38,676 nt of DNA from Flavobacteriaceae bacterium. Its GTDB lineage: Bacteria; Bacteroidota; Bacteroidia; Flavobacteriales; Flavobacteriaceae. Numbering within the stretch: the first letter of the stretch is position 1; the number at the start of each line of letters is the position of its first letter. Positions 9,985-18,025 of the stretch are shown piece by piece. A model generated the notes under the pieces. It saw only the letters and a program-made list of their open reading frames with translations, made no database searches and was not told where the DNA came from. Location of the stretch: NCBI GenBank assembly GCA_027066745.1, contig JAMONB010000202.1, positions 1 to 38,676 on the forward strand, read 5' to 3'. The position numbers were made by a program, and so were the translations under genes.

Positions 9985-10119
9985 TAAAAGAACTCCCCTA
10001 GGCTTTGCTTTGGGGTTTCCGATTCACCTCTTCTTCGGAGAGGTTGTAACTGCGAAAAAGCAGTTGCGGGTGAGGCAAAATACTACCCCTAACCCTCCAA
10101 AGGAAGAGGAGTTAGAGTG
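9985..10119. repeat. Modular intergenic repeat, copy B
   Basis: AGAACTCCCCTAGGCTTTG...GGTTTCCGATTCACCTCTTC..AGAGGT..AACTGC..GCAGTT..GGTGAGG; shares hairpin module with copies A and C. Confidence 0.75.
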
Positions 10120-10178
10120 AATAATTGCCCCTTATTATGCTTCGTAATGATGCATAATTAGCTATTAAAATAACTTTT

Positions 10179-11489
10179 ATGAAACCGATAATACATTCAA
10201 AAATAATACTATTTTGTATGTTGTTATCGGTTTCTTGTTTGAGAGCTCAAGATACGCTGGTTTATGCAAATCCTTCTGAGGTTGGCTTAGATTCAACATA
10301 TATTTATACCAAAGTAGATTCTATAATGACTTTAGGTATTCAAAAAAATGCTTTTCCAGGAGCTCAAATTTTAGTAGCAAAGGATGGTAAAATTGTTTTT
10401 CATCAATCTTATGGTTTTCATACCTACGATAGTATACAAAAAGTAAGCTTAGATGATATTTATGACTTAGCATCAGTTACTAAAATATTGGGAGCCTTGC
10501 CAGCTTTAATGAAATTGGTTGATGAAGGAAAAATTGATTTAGATCAACCTTTTAGTGAGTATTGGAAAAGATGGGCTAAGATAAATGATAAGAAAGAGTT
10601 GACTTTACGTGAGATTTTAGCTCATCAAGCAGGACTAGAACCTTACATCGTTTTTTTGAATAAAGTTACAACTAAGAATGGAAAAATAAAGAAACGATTT
10701 ATAAAAAACAAAGCTAAGAGAGGTTTTACAAATCAAGTTTATAACAATCTATATGTAAAGAATAAGTTTAATAGAAAAATGTATCGTATAATTGACAGAT
10801 CAAAAGTTTCTAGTGAAAAAATATATAAATATTCTGGATTAACTTTTTTAATTTTCCCTGAATTAGTTTCACAATTAACAGGTCAATCTTTTACTACATA
10901 TCTCCAAGAAAATTTTTACAAACCCTTAGGAGCAAATACTTTGGGTTATTTACCAAAAACTAAAAATTTCAAAAACAAAATAGTTCCAACAGAATTAGAT
11001 ACCCTATTTAGAAAATCATTAACTAAGGCGTGGGTTCATGATGAAAATGCTTCATTATTAGGCGGTATTTCTGGCAATGCAGGTCTATTTGGCACTGCAA
11101 CTGATTTAGCTAAAATAATGCAGATGTATCAAAATTATGGGGTTTATGGAGGTAAGCGTTATTTTTCTGAAGCCACCTTGAAAGAGTTTACTAAAATACA
11201 ATATCCAGAAAATGAAAATAGGAGAGGGCTAGGTTTTGACAAACCATTAATAGGCAATGATACCTTGCCGTTAAAAGATGCATATCCTGCTCCAGAAGTA
11301 AGTTTAGAAAGTTTTGGACATGCAGGGTTTACAGGTGCTTTTGTTTGGGCAGATCCCAAAGAGAAATTAGTGTTTATCTTTTTATCCAATAGAGTTTATC
11401 CTACTAGAAAAAATAGAAATTTGTATACATTGAATATTCGAGGTGCTTTACAGCAAGTTTTTTATCACGGAAATTTAAAAAATCATTAA
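10179..11489 (+). CDS. Serine hydrolase (beta-lactamase / class C-like family)
   Basis: 436-aa secreted ORF; FPGAQILVAKDGKIVFHQSYG, catalytic SVTK, YSG, LGGISGNAGLFGTATDLAKIMQMY. Confidence 0.85.
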   Translation: MKPIIHSKIILFCMLLSVSCLRAQDTLVYANPSEVGLDSTYIYTKVDSIMTLGIQKNAFPGAQILVAKDGKIVFHQSYGFHTYDSIQKVSLDDIYDLASVTKILGALPALMKLVDEGKIDLDQPFSEYWKRWAKINDKKELTLREILAHQAGLEPYIVFLNKVTTKNGKIKKRFIKNKAKRGFTNQVYNNLYVKNKFNRKMYRIIDRSKVSSEKIYKYSGLTFLIFPELVSQLTGQSFTTYLQENFYKPLGANTLGYLPKTKNFKNKIVPTELDTLFRKSLTKAWVHDENASLLGGISGNAGLFGTATDLAKIMQMYQNYGVYGGKRYFSEATLKEFTKIQYPENENRRGLGFDKPLIGNDTLPLKDAYPAPEVSLESFGHAGFTGAFVWADPKEKLVFIFLSNRVYPTRKNRNLYTLNIRGALQQVFYHGNLKNH

Positions 11490-11490
11490 G

Positions 11491-12753
11491 TTAATCGTAA
11501 ATCAAATACTTGAATCTTGTTTTTTTAAATAATTCAATGCCGGTTTGCCAAGTACTTCTTATTTCATCAGCGTTCATGCCACTTTCAATCTGTTGACGTA
11601 GCTTTTTAGTACCTGCATGTGCTGTGAATGTAGCTTGAAAAAACTCTTTGCCTTTAGGTGTGTTTTTATAAGCACCAATTAGCCAGTCTAACTTAATTGT
11701 ATTTAAATTTTTACTTGTCCTTAAATCTAATCCATTACATAATTTATCTTTTTGTTTGGGGTATTTTGCTCCTACATTCGCATGTGGAGTATAGGAGAAA
11801 GAATATGTTTTTTTATCTAGATAAGGGGCTCCAAATATTTGAAATTGTATTTCGGTACCTCTACCTGCGTTGATGCTAGTGCCTTCAAATAAGCCAAGGC
11901 TAGGGTAAAGGTTAATAGCTTTGTCATTTGGTAGGTTTGGTGATGGTTTTATCGGTAGGCTGTATAAAGTTTGATGTGTATAATTTTTTAAGGGCATTAC
12001 AGTTAAATTACATTGTTTACCTTTTTTCAACCACTTTTCACCATTGATCATTTTTGCATATTCGCCAATGGTCATCCCATAAACTATAGGTACAGGGTGC
12101 ATTCCTAAAAAACTTTGATGTTTAGTTTCTAAAATAGGACCATCAATATAATGGGCATTTGGGTTAGGTCTATCAATTACAATTAAAGGAATGTTATTTT
12201 CAGCACAAGCTTCCATAATATAATGCAGGGTAGAGATGTAGGTGTAAAATCTAACACCAACATCTTGAATATCAAAAATAAGCACATCAAGACCTTGCAA
12301 TTGAGTTAGGGTAGGTTTTTTATTTTTACCATGTAATGATAATATTGGAAGTCCAGTTTTTAAGTCTTTACTGTCTGCAACTTTCTCTCCCGCATCTGCT
12401 TTTCCTCTGAAGCCATGCTCAGGTGAAAACACTTTTTTTACATCAATTTTTAATGAAATTAAGGTGTCAATTAGATGTGTGAAACCATTATTTTTGTTTT
12501 TTACCACACTGGTTTGATTCCCGACAACACCTACAACTTTACCTTTAATTAAATGTAGATAATTATCTGGGTAAGAAATTATTAATTCTGTATTTAAATT
12601 CGCATATGACAGGCTGTCATGTGTTAAATTTTGACTAATTTCGGTATTTTTGAGTTTGGTTTTATTAGCAGGTTTATCAGAACAGGAAATGAATCCGAAA
12701 ACAGAAATAAAAACCCAAAAGAAATATGTATTTTTGAAATTGAAATAGATCAT
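11491..12753 (-). CDS. DUF1343 protein, NamZ-like exo-beta-N-acetylmuramidase family
   Basis: 420-aa ORF; KGKVVGVVGNQTSVV...VFSPEHGFRGKADAGEKV...LIFDIQDVGVRFYTYISTLHYIMEAC...VIDRPNP...LGMHPVPIVYGMTIGEYAKMINGE. Confidence 0.88.
   Translation of the reverse strand: MIYFNFKNTYFFWVFISVFGFISCSDKPANKTKLKNTEISQNLTHDSLSYANLNTELIISYPDNYLHLIKGKVVGVVGNQTSVVKNKNNGFTHLIDTLISLKIDVKKVFSPEHGFRGKADAGEKVADSKDLKTGLPILSLHGKNKKPTLTQLQGLDVLIFDIQDVGVRFYTYISTLHYIMEACAENNIPLIVIDRPNPNAHYIDGPILETKHQSFLGMHPVPIVYGMTIGEYAKMINGEKWLKKGKQCNLTVMPLKNYTHQTLYSLPIKPSPNLPNDKAINLYPSLGLFEGTSINAGRGTEIQFQIFGAPYLDKKTYSFSYTPHANVGAKYPKQKDKLCNGLDLRTSKNLNTIKLDWLIGAYKNTPKGKEFFQATFTAHAGTKKLRQQIESGMNADEIRSTWQTGIELFKKTRFKYLIYD
12729..12736 (+). 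promoter_or_regulatory. Candidate -7 box (TATTTTTG) for the downstream ABC permease
   Basis: Matches TAnnTTTG; lies inside the 5' end of the divergent DUF1343 gene, 22 bp before the TTG start. Confidence 0.35.
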
Positions 12754-12758
12754 AGAAA

Positions 12759-13991
12759 TTGAATTACGAATTATTTTTAGCTAAAAGAATTATTACTGGT
12801 AAACAGTATAAAAGTAGTATATCTTCATCAATAATAAAAATTGCAATTACAGCAATTGCATTAGGTATTATTATCATGTTGATTTCTATTGCATCAGTAG
12901 TTGGGTTACAAAAGAAAATAAAAGAAAAAATTTCTGGTTTTAATGGACATATTCAGATTTCTAATTTTGAAGATAATAATTCACAAATTACAGTAAGTCC
13001 AATTTCAATACATCAAGATTTTTATCCGAACTTCAAAGCTGTTGATGGTGTAAAGAATATCCAATCTTTTGCTACTAAGGCAGGCATTATTAGAACTGAG
13101 ACTGATTTCGAGGGCGTTATTTACAAAGGTGTTCATACAGATTACAATTGGTCATTCTTCAAATCGTATTTAATAGAAGGTGATTTGTTAAAAATTACAG
13201 ATAAAAGGAATGATAATGTATTGATTTCTAAGCTTACAGCAAACAGATTGGGTTTGAAATTAAAAGATAAATTCAACCTGTTTTTTATGAAAGAAAATGG
13301 GTCAGCACCTAATCTTAGAGTGTTTACGGTTGTTGGTATTTATAATTCAGGCTTTAAAGACTTTGATGAAAACTATGTGATAGGTGATATTAAACATGTG
13401 CAGCGTCTAAATAAATGGAAATCAGACCAAATTGGAGGCTTTGAAGTTTTATTAGATAATTTTGATGAGCTAGAAGAAAAAGGAAACGAAATCTATCAAC
13501 ATGTAGGGTCTACGCTAAATGCACAAACGATTGCTGAAAAACATGCAGCTATTTTTGAATGGCTAGCATTACTAAATACCAATATCATTGTTATTATAGC
13601 TATTATGATTTTAATTTCTGGCATCAATATGATTACTGCTTTATTGGTGTTAATTTTAGAGCGGACTCAAATGATTGGTATACTAAAATCATTAGGGAGT
13701 TCTAATTGGAGTATCCGTAAAGTGTTTTTATACAATGCAGTTTATTTAATAACTAAAGGCTTGTTGTGGGGAAATTTCATCGGTTTAGGCTTGTTATTTA
13801 TGCAGAAATATTTTGGTGTAATTCAATTAAATCCTGAAAATTATTATGTGAGCGAAGCCCCTGTATATATAAGCTTAGGGCACGTTTTGCTATTAAACCT
13901 TGGTACATTGATTTTATGTTTGTTGATGTTGTTAATTCCTTCGTATTTAGTAAGTAAAATAAGTCCTGTAAAAGCAATAAAATTTGCTTAA
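12759..13991 (+). CDS. LolC/LolE-like FtsX-family ABC transporter permease
   Basis: 410-aa ORF MNYELFLAKRI...KIAITAIALGIIIMLISIASVVGLQ...LLVLILERTQMIGILKSLGSSNWSIRKVFLYNA; TTG start. Confidence 0.85.
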   Translation: MNYELFLAKRIITGKQYKSSISSSIIKIAITAIALGIIIMLISIASVVGLQKKIKEKISGFNGHIQISNFEDNNSQITVSPISIHQDFYPNFKAVDGVKNIQSFATKAGIIRTETDFEGVIYKGVHTDYNWSFFKSYLIEGDLLKITDKRNDNVLISKLTANRLGLKLKDKFNLFFMKENGSAPNLRVFTVVGIYNSGFKDFDENYVIGDIKHVQRLNKWKSDQIGGFEVLLDNFDELEEKGNEIYQHVGSTLNAQTIAEKHAAIFEWLALLNTNIIVIIAIMILISGINMITALLVLILERTQMIGILKSLGSSNWSIRKVFLYNAVYLITKGLLWGNFIGLGLLFMQKYFGVIQLNPENYYVSEAPVYISLGHVLLLNLGTLILCLLMLLIPSYLVSKISPVKAIKFA

Positions 13992-14098
13992 ATTTGCAAT
14001 TGATTTGAAGTGGTAATCTCTCTTGAAGTGTTGAGAGTAATAGTTTTTCTAATACATAAAGTGGGTTTAAATAGATAAAAAATAAATAAATATATAGA

Positions 14099-15487
14099 AT
14101 GAAATACGATATCATCATCATAGGTAGCGGTCCAGGAGGCTATGTGACTGCGATTAGAGCGTCTCAATTAGGTTTTAAAGTAGCTGTTGTAGAAAAGGAA
14201 AATTTAGGTGGAATTTGCTTAAATTGGGGTTGTATTCCTACCAAGGCATTATTAAAATCTGCTCAAGTGTATGATTATTTAAAGCATGTTGATGCGTACG
14301 GATTAAAAGCCAAAGAAATTGATAAAGATTTTTCTGCAGTAATACAACGTAGTCGTAATGTGGCAAATGGAATGAGCAAAGGTGTTCAGTTTTTGATGAA
14401 AAAAAATAAAATTGATGTTATTGACGGATTTGGTAAAGTAAAACCTGGTAAAAAAGTTGAGGTTACCGATGCTAAAGATAAAACCACTGAATATTCTGCA
14501 GATCATATTATTATAGCAACTGGTGCTCGTTCTCGTCAATTGCCATTTTTACCTATTGATGGTAAAAAGGTAATTGGTTATCGTGAAGCAATGACTTTGC
14601 CAAAACAGCCTAAAAAGATGATTGTTGTTGGTTCTGGAGCTATTGGTGTTGAATTTGCTCATTTTTATAATTCAATGGGAACAGACGTTACAATTGTTGA
14701 GTTTTTACCAAACATAGTACCTTTAGAAGATATTGAGGTTTCAAAACAATTTGAGCGTTCATTTAAAAAGTCTGGTATTAAAGTAATGACAGAGTCTAGT
14801 GTTACTTCAGTAGACACTTCTGGTAAAGGTGTGAAAGCTAATGTGAAAACTAAAAAAGGAGAAGAGGTCTTAGAGGCTGATATTATTTTATCGGCAGTAG
14901 GTATTAAAACAAATATTGAAAATATAGGCTTAGAAGATGTAGGTATCGCTACAGATAAAGATAAAATTATGGTAAATAAATTTTACCAAACAAATTTACC
15001 AGGTTATTATGCCATTGGTGATGTAGTAGATGGACCAGCTTTAGCACATGTCGCTTCTGCGGAGGGGATTACCTGTGTAGAGAAAATTGCAGGTTTAAAT
15101 CCTGAAGCTATAGATTATGGCAATGTTCCTGGTTGTACTTATGCAACTCCTGAAATTGCTAGTGTTGGTATGACTGAAGCTCAAGCTAAAGATGCAGGTT
15201 ATGAATTAAAAGTAGGTAAATTTCCATTTTCTGCTTCTGGTAAAGCTACTGCTGCGGGTACCACTGACGGGTTCGTAAAAGTAATTTTTGATGCTAAATA
15301 TGGAGAGTGGTTAGGTTGCCATATGATCGGAGCTGGTGTAACCGACATGATTGCAGAAGCAGTATTGGGTAGAAAACTAGAAACTACTGGGCATGAAGTC
15401 TTAAAAGCGATACATCCACATCCAACCATGAGTGAAGCTGTTATGGAAGCTGTGGCTGATGCTTATGATGAAGTGATACATTTGTAG
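14099..15487 (+). CDS. lpdA: Dihydrolipoyl dehydrogenase
   Basis: MKYDIIIIGSGPGGYVTAIRASQLG, redox-active GGICLNWGCIPTKAL, C-terminal AIHPHPTMSEAVMEA. Confidence 0.95.
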   Translation: MKYDIIIIGSGPGGYVTAIRASQLGFKVAVVEKENLGGICLNWGCIPTKALLKSAQVYDYLKHVDAYGLKAKEIDKDFSAVIQRSRNVANGMSKGVQFLMKKNKIDVIDGFGKVKPGKKVEVTDAKDKTTEYSADHIIIATGARSRQLPFLPIDGKKVIGYREAMTLPKQPKKMIVVGSGAIGVEFAHFYNSMGTDVTIVEFLPNIVPLEDIEVSKQFERSFKKSGIKVMTESSVTSVDTSGKGVKANVKTKKGEEVLEADIILSAVGIKTNIENIGLEDVGIATDKDKIMVNKFYQTNLPGYYAIGDVVDGPALAHVASAEGITCVEKIAGLNPEAIDYGNVPGCTYATPEIASVGMTEAQAKDAGYELKVGKFPFSASGKATAAGTTDGFVKVIFDAKYGEWLGCHMIGAGVTDMIAEAVLGRKLETTGHEVLKAIHPHPTMSEAVMEAVADAYDEVIHL

Positions 15488-15519
15488 GGTTTAGCTAATA
15501 GATATAGAGGTTTCTTTTA

Positions 15520-15656
15520 TCGGTTTGTGTATGGTTTTGTTGCGTGTTTCAGCAACTAAATTAATAAAATTGCTGGAACTGGCTGGGAATCTGCAGGGTT
15601 TTCCAAGTGCAAAAATAAACTAGCTATGAATTATACAGGCTGTAGTTACGCTTTGT
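15520..15656 (-). repeat. Structured noncoding element, cassette-associated-type repeat downstream of a minus-strand ORF remnant
   Basis: Contains CAGCAA(15550-15555)/TTGCTG(15570-15575) hairpin and TGGAA/TTCCA complementarity; immediately 3' of the ORF at 15659-15840; no coding content seen. Confidence 0.4.
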
Positions 15657-15658
15657 AT

Positions 15659-15840
15659 TTATTCTACTATATGTGTTATATCTGATGCTCCATAAAAATA
15701 AGACAATCCTTTTCCGTCTCCACTCATAGCGTCACTATCAGCAATTGTGATTTTTAATTTTTCAAACAAATAATTTCCGCTTTTAACTTCATGGTATTCA
15801 GCTTCTTTTTTTTTTGTTTCAAAAAATCAAATATTCCCAT
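15659..15840 (-). pseudogene. Frameshifted small ORF (restored product MGIFDFLKQKKKEAEYHEVKSGNYLFEKLKITIADSDAMSGDGKGLSYFYGASDITHIVE)
   Basis: Hand translation of the complement of 15659-15840: 182 nt with ATG at 15840 and TAA at 15659; an A10 tract leaves it 1 nt short, and A11 would open a 60-codon frame; absent from the supplied ORF track. Confidence 0.55.
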
Positions 15841-15983
15841 TTTTTAAGAATGATTATTAGAGGTTATGATTAGTTTTTTGCTTGTGACGTAAAGATATAA
15901 AACCGTTTTAATGATTTATACCTAGTGATAAACGAAGCTAAATTTTTTTGGTAATAAAGTCAAGAGTAAAAGATAAATTACAA

Positions 15984-16688
15984 TTAATTTCTAACCACTC
16001 CAAGTGTAGTTATTTCGCCAATCCTAATGTTCCATTCTTGTTCAGAAAGAAGTACTCCATTTTCGTCAAATATTCTTATTTCTGCAGTGTTAGGACCTGA
16101 ATAACCTTCGTTTAACGCTTCAATATCAACACGATTGTATCCTTTTAGCAAATCAATATGTATGATATAATATAAGCCTTTAAGCGTTATTGTAGAAGCA
16201 AGCATTTTTTCATTCAAATACACTCTAATTCTATCACCATCTATTAGACTATGGTCTCTTACTTCTATTCTTACCGATTTAGAAGTGCTGTAAAGTGTAC
16301 CTAAAGTATAGTCGCTTGATAATTGTACATTACTTACATCTTTACCATTAAAATATTTTTTGACCAAAACATCAGATTCATCATCATTTTCGTTTTTACC
16401 AGAACCTGTCATAAAATTAGAACTCTTAGTTTTGTTTTTACTTGGCGGATTAAAATAATCACCTACCTTAGGTTTGAAACCTAGTAAATATGGTTTCTTT
16501 TTAAAACTAAATTCTGATGTTTGTTGTGTCGTGTCTAACAAAGCAAAATCTACTGTAGTTACTTTTTTTCTATTGTCAGATAGCAACAGTTCTGTTGTAG
16601 TTGAGTCAACTTGAGAGAATAATACTGAGTGGCTCCCTACAGAAAAGAATAAGAATAATAAGGGTTGTATAAGTTGTTTTAAATGCAT
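15984..16688 (-). CDS. Secreted protein of unknown function
   Basis: 234-aa ORF with signal peptide; C-terminal half looks beta-rich (RIRVYLNEKMLASTITLKGLYYIIHIDLLKGYNRVDIEALNEGYSGPNTAEIRIFDENG). Confidence 0.7.
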   Translation of the reverse strand: MHLKQLIQPLLFLFFSVGSHSVLFSQVDSTTTELLLSDNRKKVTTVDFALLDTTQQTSEFSFKKKPYLLGFKPKVGDYFNPPSKNKTKSSNFMTGSGKNENDDESDVLVKKYFNGKDVSNVQLSSDYTLGTLYSTSKSVRIEVRDHSLIDGDRIRVYLNEKMLASTITLKGLYYIIHIDLLKGYNRVDIEALNEGYSGPNTAEIRIFDENGVLLSEQEWNIRIGEITTLGVVRN

Positions 16689-16831
16689 AGTCGAATTACA
16701 TCAAATTTAATGCCGAAAAGCGGGTTCAATTTGAGTTCTTGCAAAAGTAAAGAAAATAATGTAAATGTTTTGTTAAAAGAGAGTGTGTAACATCTAATTA
16801 ATCTAAAGAATATAATTTCAAAAATTTAACG

Positions 16832-16839
16832 TATTTTTG
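16832..16839 (+). promoter_or_regulatory. Candidate -7 box (TATTTTTG) upstream of tpx
   Basis: Matches TAnnTTTG, 23 bp before the ATG. Confidence 0.4.
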
Positions 16840-16862
16840 AAGAACAAAAAAACAGACATACA

Positions 16863-17369
16863 ATGGCAACAATTACATTAAAAGGAAACGCTATAAATAC
16901 CATAGGTGAATTACCAGAAATAGGCAGTCAAGCCCCAGGTTTCAATTTGGTTAAAAATGACCTATCTAAAGCTACCTTATCAGATTTTAAAGGTGAAAAA
17001 GTGGTTTTAAACATCTTTCCAAGTATAGATACTGGCACTTGTGCCGCTTCTGTAAGGCAGTTCAATAAAGAGGCTGCTGAGTTAAAGAATACTAAAGTAT
17101 TATGTATTTCGAGAGATTTGCCTTTTGCTCAAGCTCGTTTTTGTGGTGCAGAAGGTATAGAGAATGTCATTAATTTATCAGACTTTGCTTCTGGTGATTT
17201 TGGTAAAAGTTATGGTTTGGAAATTGTAAATGGTCCTTTAGCAAATTTACATTCTAGAGCAGTTGTTGTTTTAGATGAATCAGGTAAAGTTATTTATACA
17301 GAACAAGTGCCAGAAATTGTTGATGAGCCAAATTATAAAGCAGCTTTAGCAGCTTTATTAGACCAATAG
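16863..17369 (+). CDS. tpx: Thiol peroxidase
   Basis: [46 protein letters not shown] catalytic motif, [14 protein letters not shown] resolving cysteine. Confidence 0.95.
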   Translation: MATITLKGNAINTIGELPEIGSQAPGFNLVKNDLSKATLSDFKGEKVVLNIFPSIDTGTCAASVRQFNKEAAELKNTKVLCISRDLPFAQARFCGAEGIENVINLSDFASGDFGKSYGLEIVNGPLANLHSRAVVVLDESGKVIYTEQVPEIVDEPNYKAALAALLDQ

Positions 17370-17376
17370 AATTTAG

Positions 17377-17748
17377 ATGAAAGATCCAAATGATAGTTTT
17401 TTTATAGGTAGGGTTAAAAGCTTAAAGTTTGCCATAAAAGGAGTTTGGTTGTTGCTTACAACAGAGCATAGTATTATGGTGCAATTTTCTATAGGAATAC
17501 TTGTTGTCGTTTTAGGTTTTGTTATGGACATTTCTGCTATTGAATGGATGTTTCAATTACTAGCCATAGGAATGGTTCTTGTTGCTGAATCTTTAAATAC
17601 AGGGATTGAAAAATTATCTGATTTTATTCATCCTGAATACCATGAACGAATAGGTTTTATTAAGGATATTTCAGCAGGAGCAGCTACTTTTGCAGCTGTT
17701 ATTGCTATTATCATTGGGATGATTATTTATCTTCCAAAATTTTCTTAG
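17377..17748 (+). CDS. dgkA: Diacylglycerol kinase family protein
   Basis: 123-aa three-TM ORF; AIKGVWLLLTTEHS...AIGMVLVAESLNTGIEKLSDFIHPE...IKDISAGAATFAAVIA. Confidence 0.9.
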   Translation: MKDPNDSFFIGRVKSLKFAIKGVWLLLTTEHSIMVQFSIGILVVVLGFVMDISAIEWMFQLLAIGMVLVAESLNTGIEKLSDFIHPEYHERIGFIKDISAGAATFAAVIAIIIGMIIYLPKFS

Positions 17749-17943
17749 TATAAAAAGTTGTTTAAATCTTGGGCTTTGGTTTTTCAATCACACACCTTAT
17801 TTAGAGATATCAATTTTTTTGAAAAAATTAGGTGAAGTATGGTGAATATTTTTTTATTCAATTAATATTTTATAGGTAAAATATACTTTTAACTTTGCTC
17901 GGAGATAGTTCGTTTTAAGAAATTTATTTAGTATAAATTTATG

Positions 17944-17951
17944 TATTTTTG
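17944..17951 (+). promoter_or_regulatory. Candidate -7 box (TATTTTTG) upstream of ftsK
   Basis: Matches TAnnTTTG. Confidence 0.35.
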
Positions 17952-18025
17952 CGAGAGATAACTTTTGAAACAATGAGGTTTCTAAATTTATAACTCAAAA
18001 TTTATCCGAAAAGGAATCCATTAGA

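Noticed and set aside
13798-14121. 107-aa minus-strand ORF between the permease and lpdA
   Set aside because: Mostly antisense to the permease 3' end; no start context or motif support.
14303-15429. Antisense ORFs inside lpdA
   Set aside because: Shadow ORFs of a highly conserved gene.
15520-15656. Canonical integron attC site
   Set aside because: I could not fit consensus RYYYAAC/GTTRRRY core sites at both ends, and no integrase is in the window; only a cassette-like resemblance is claimed.
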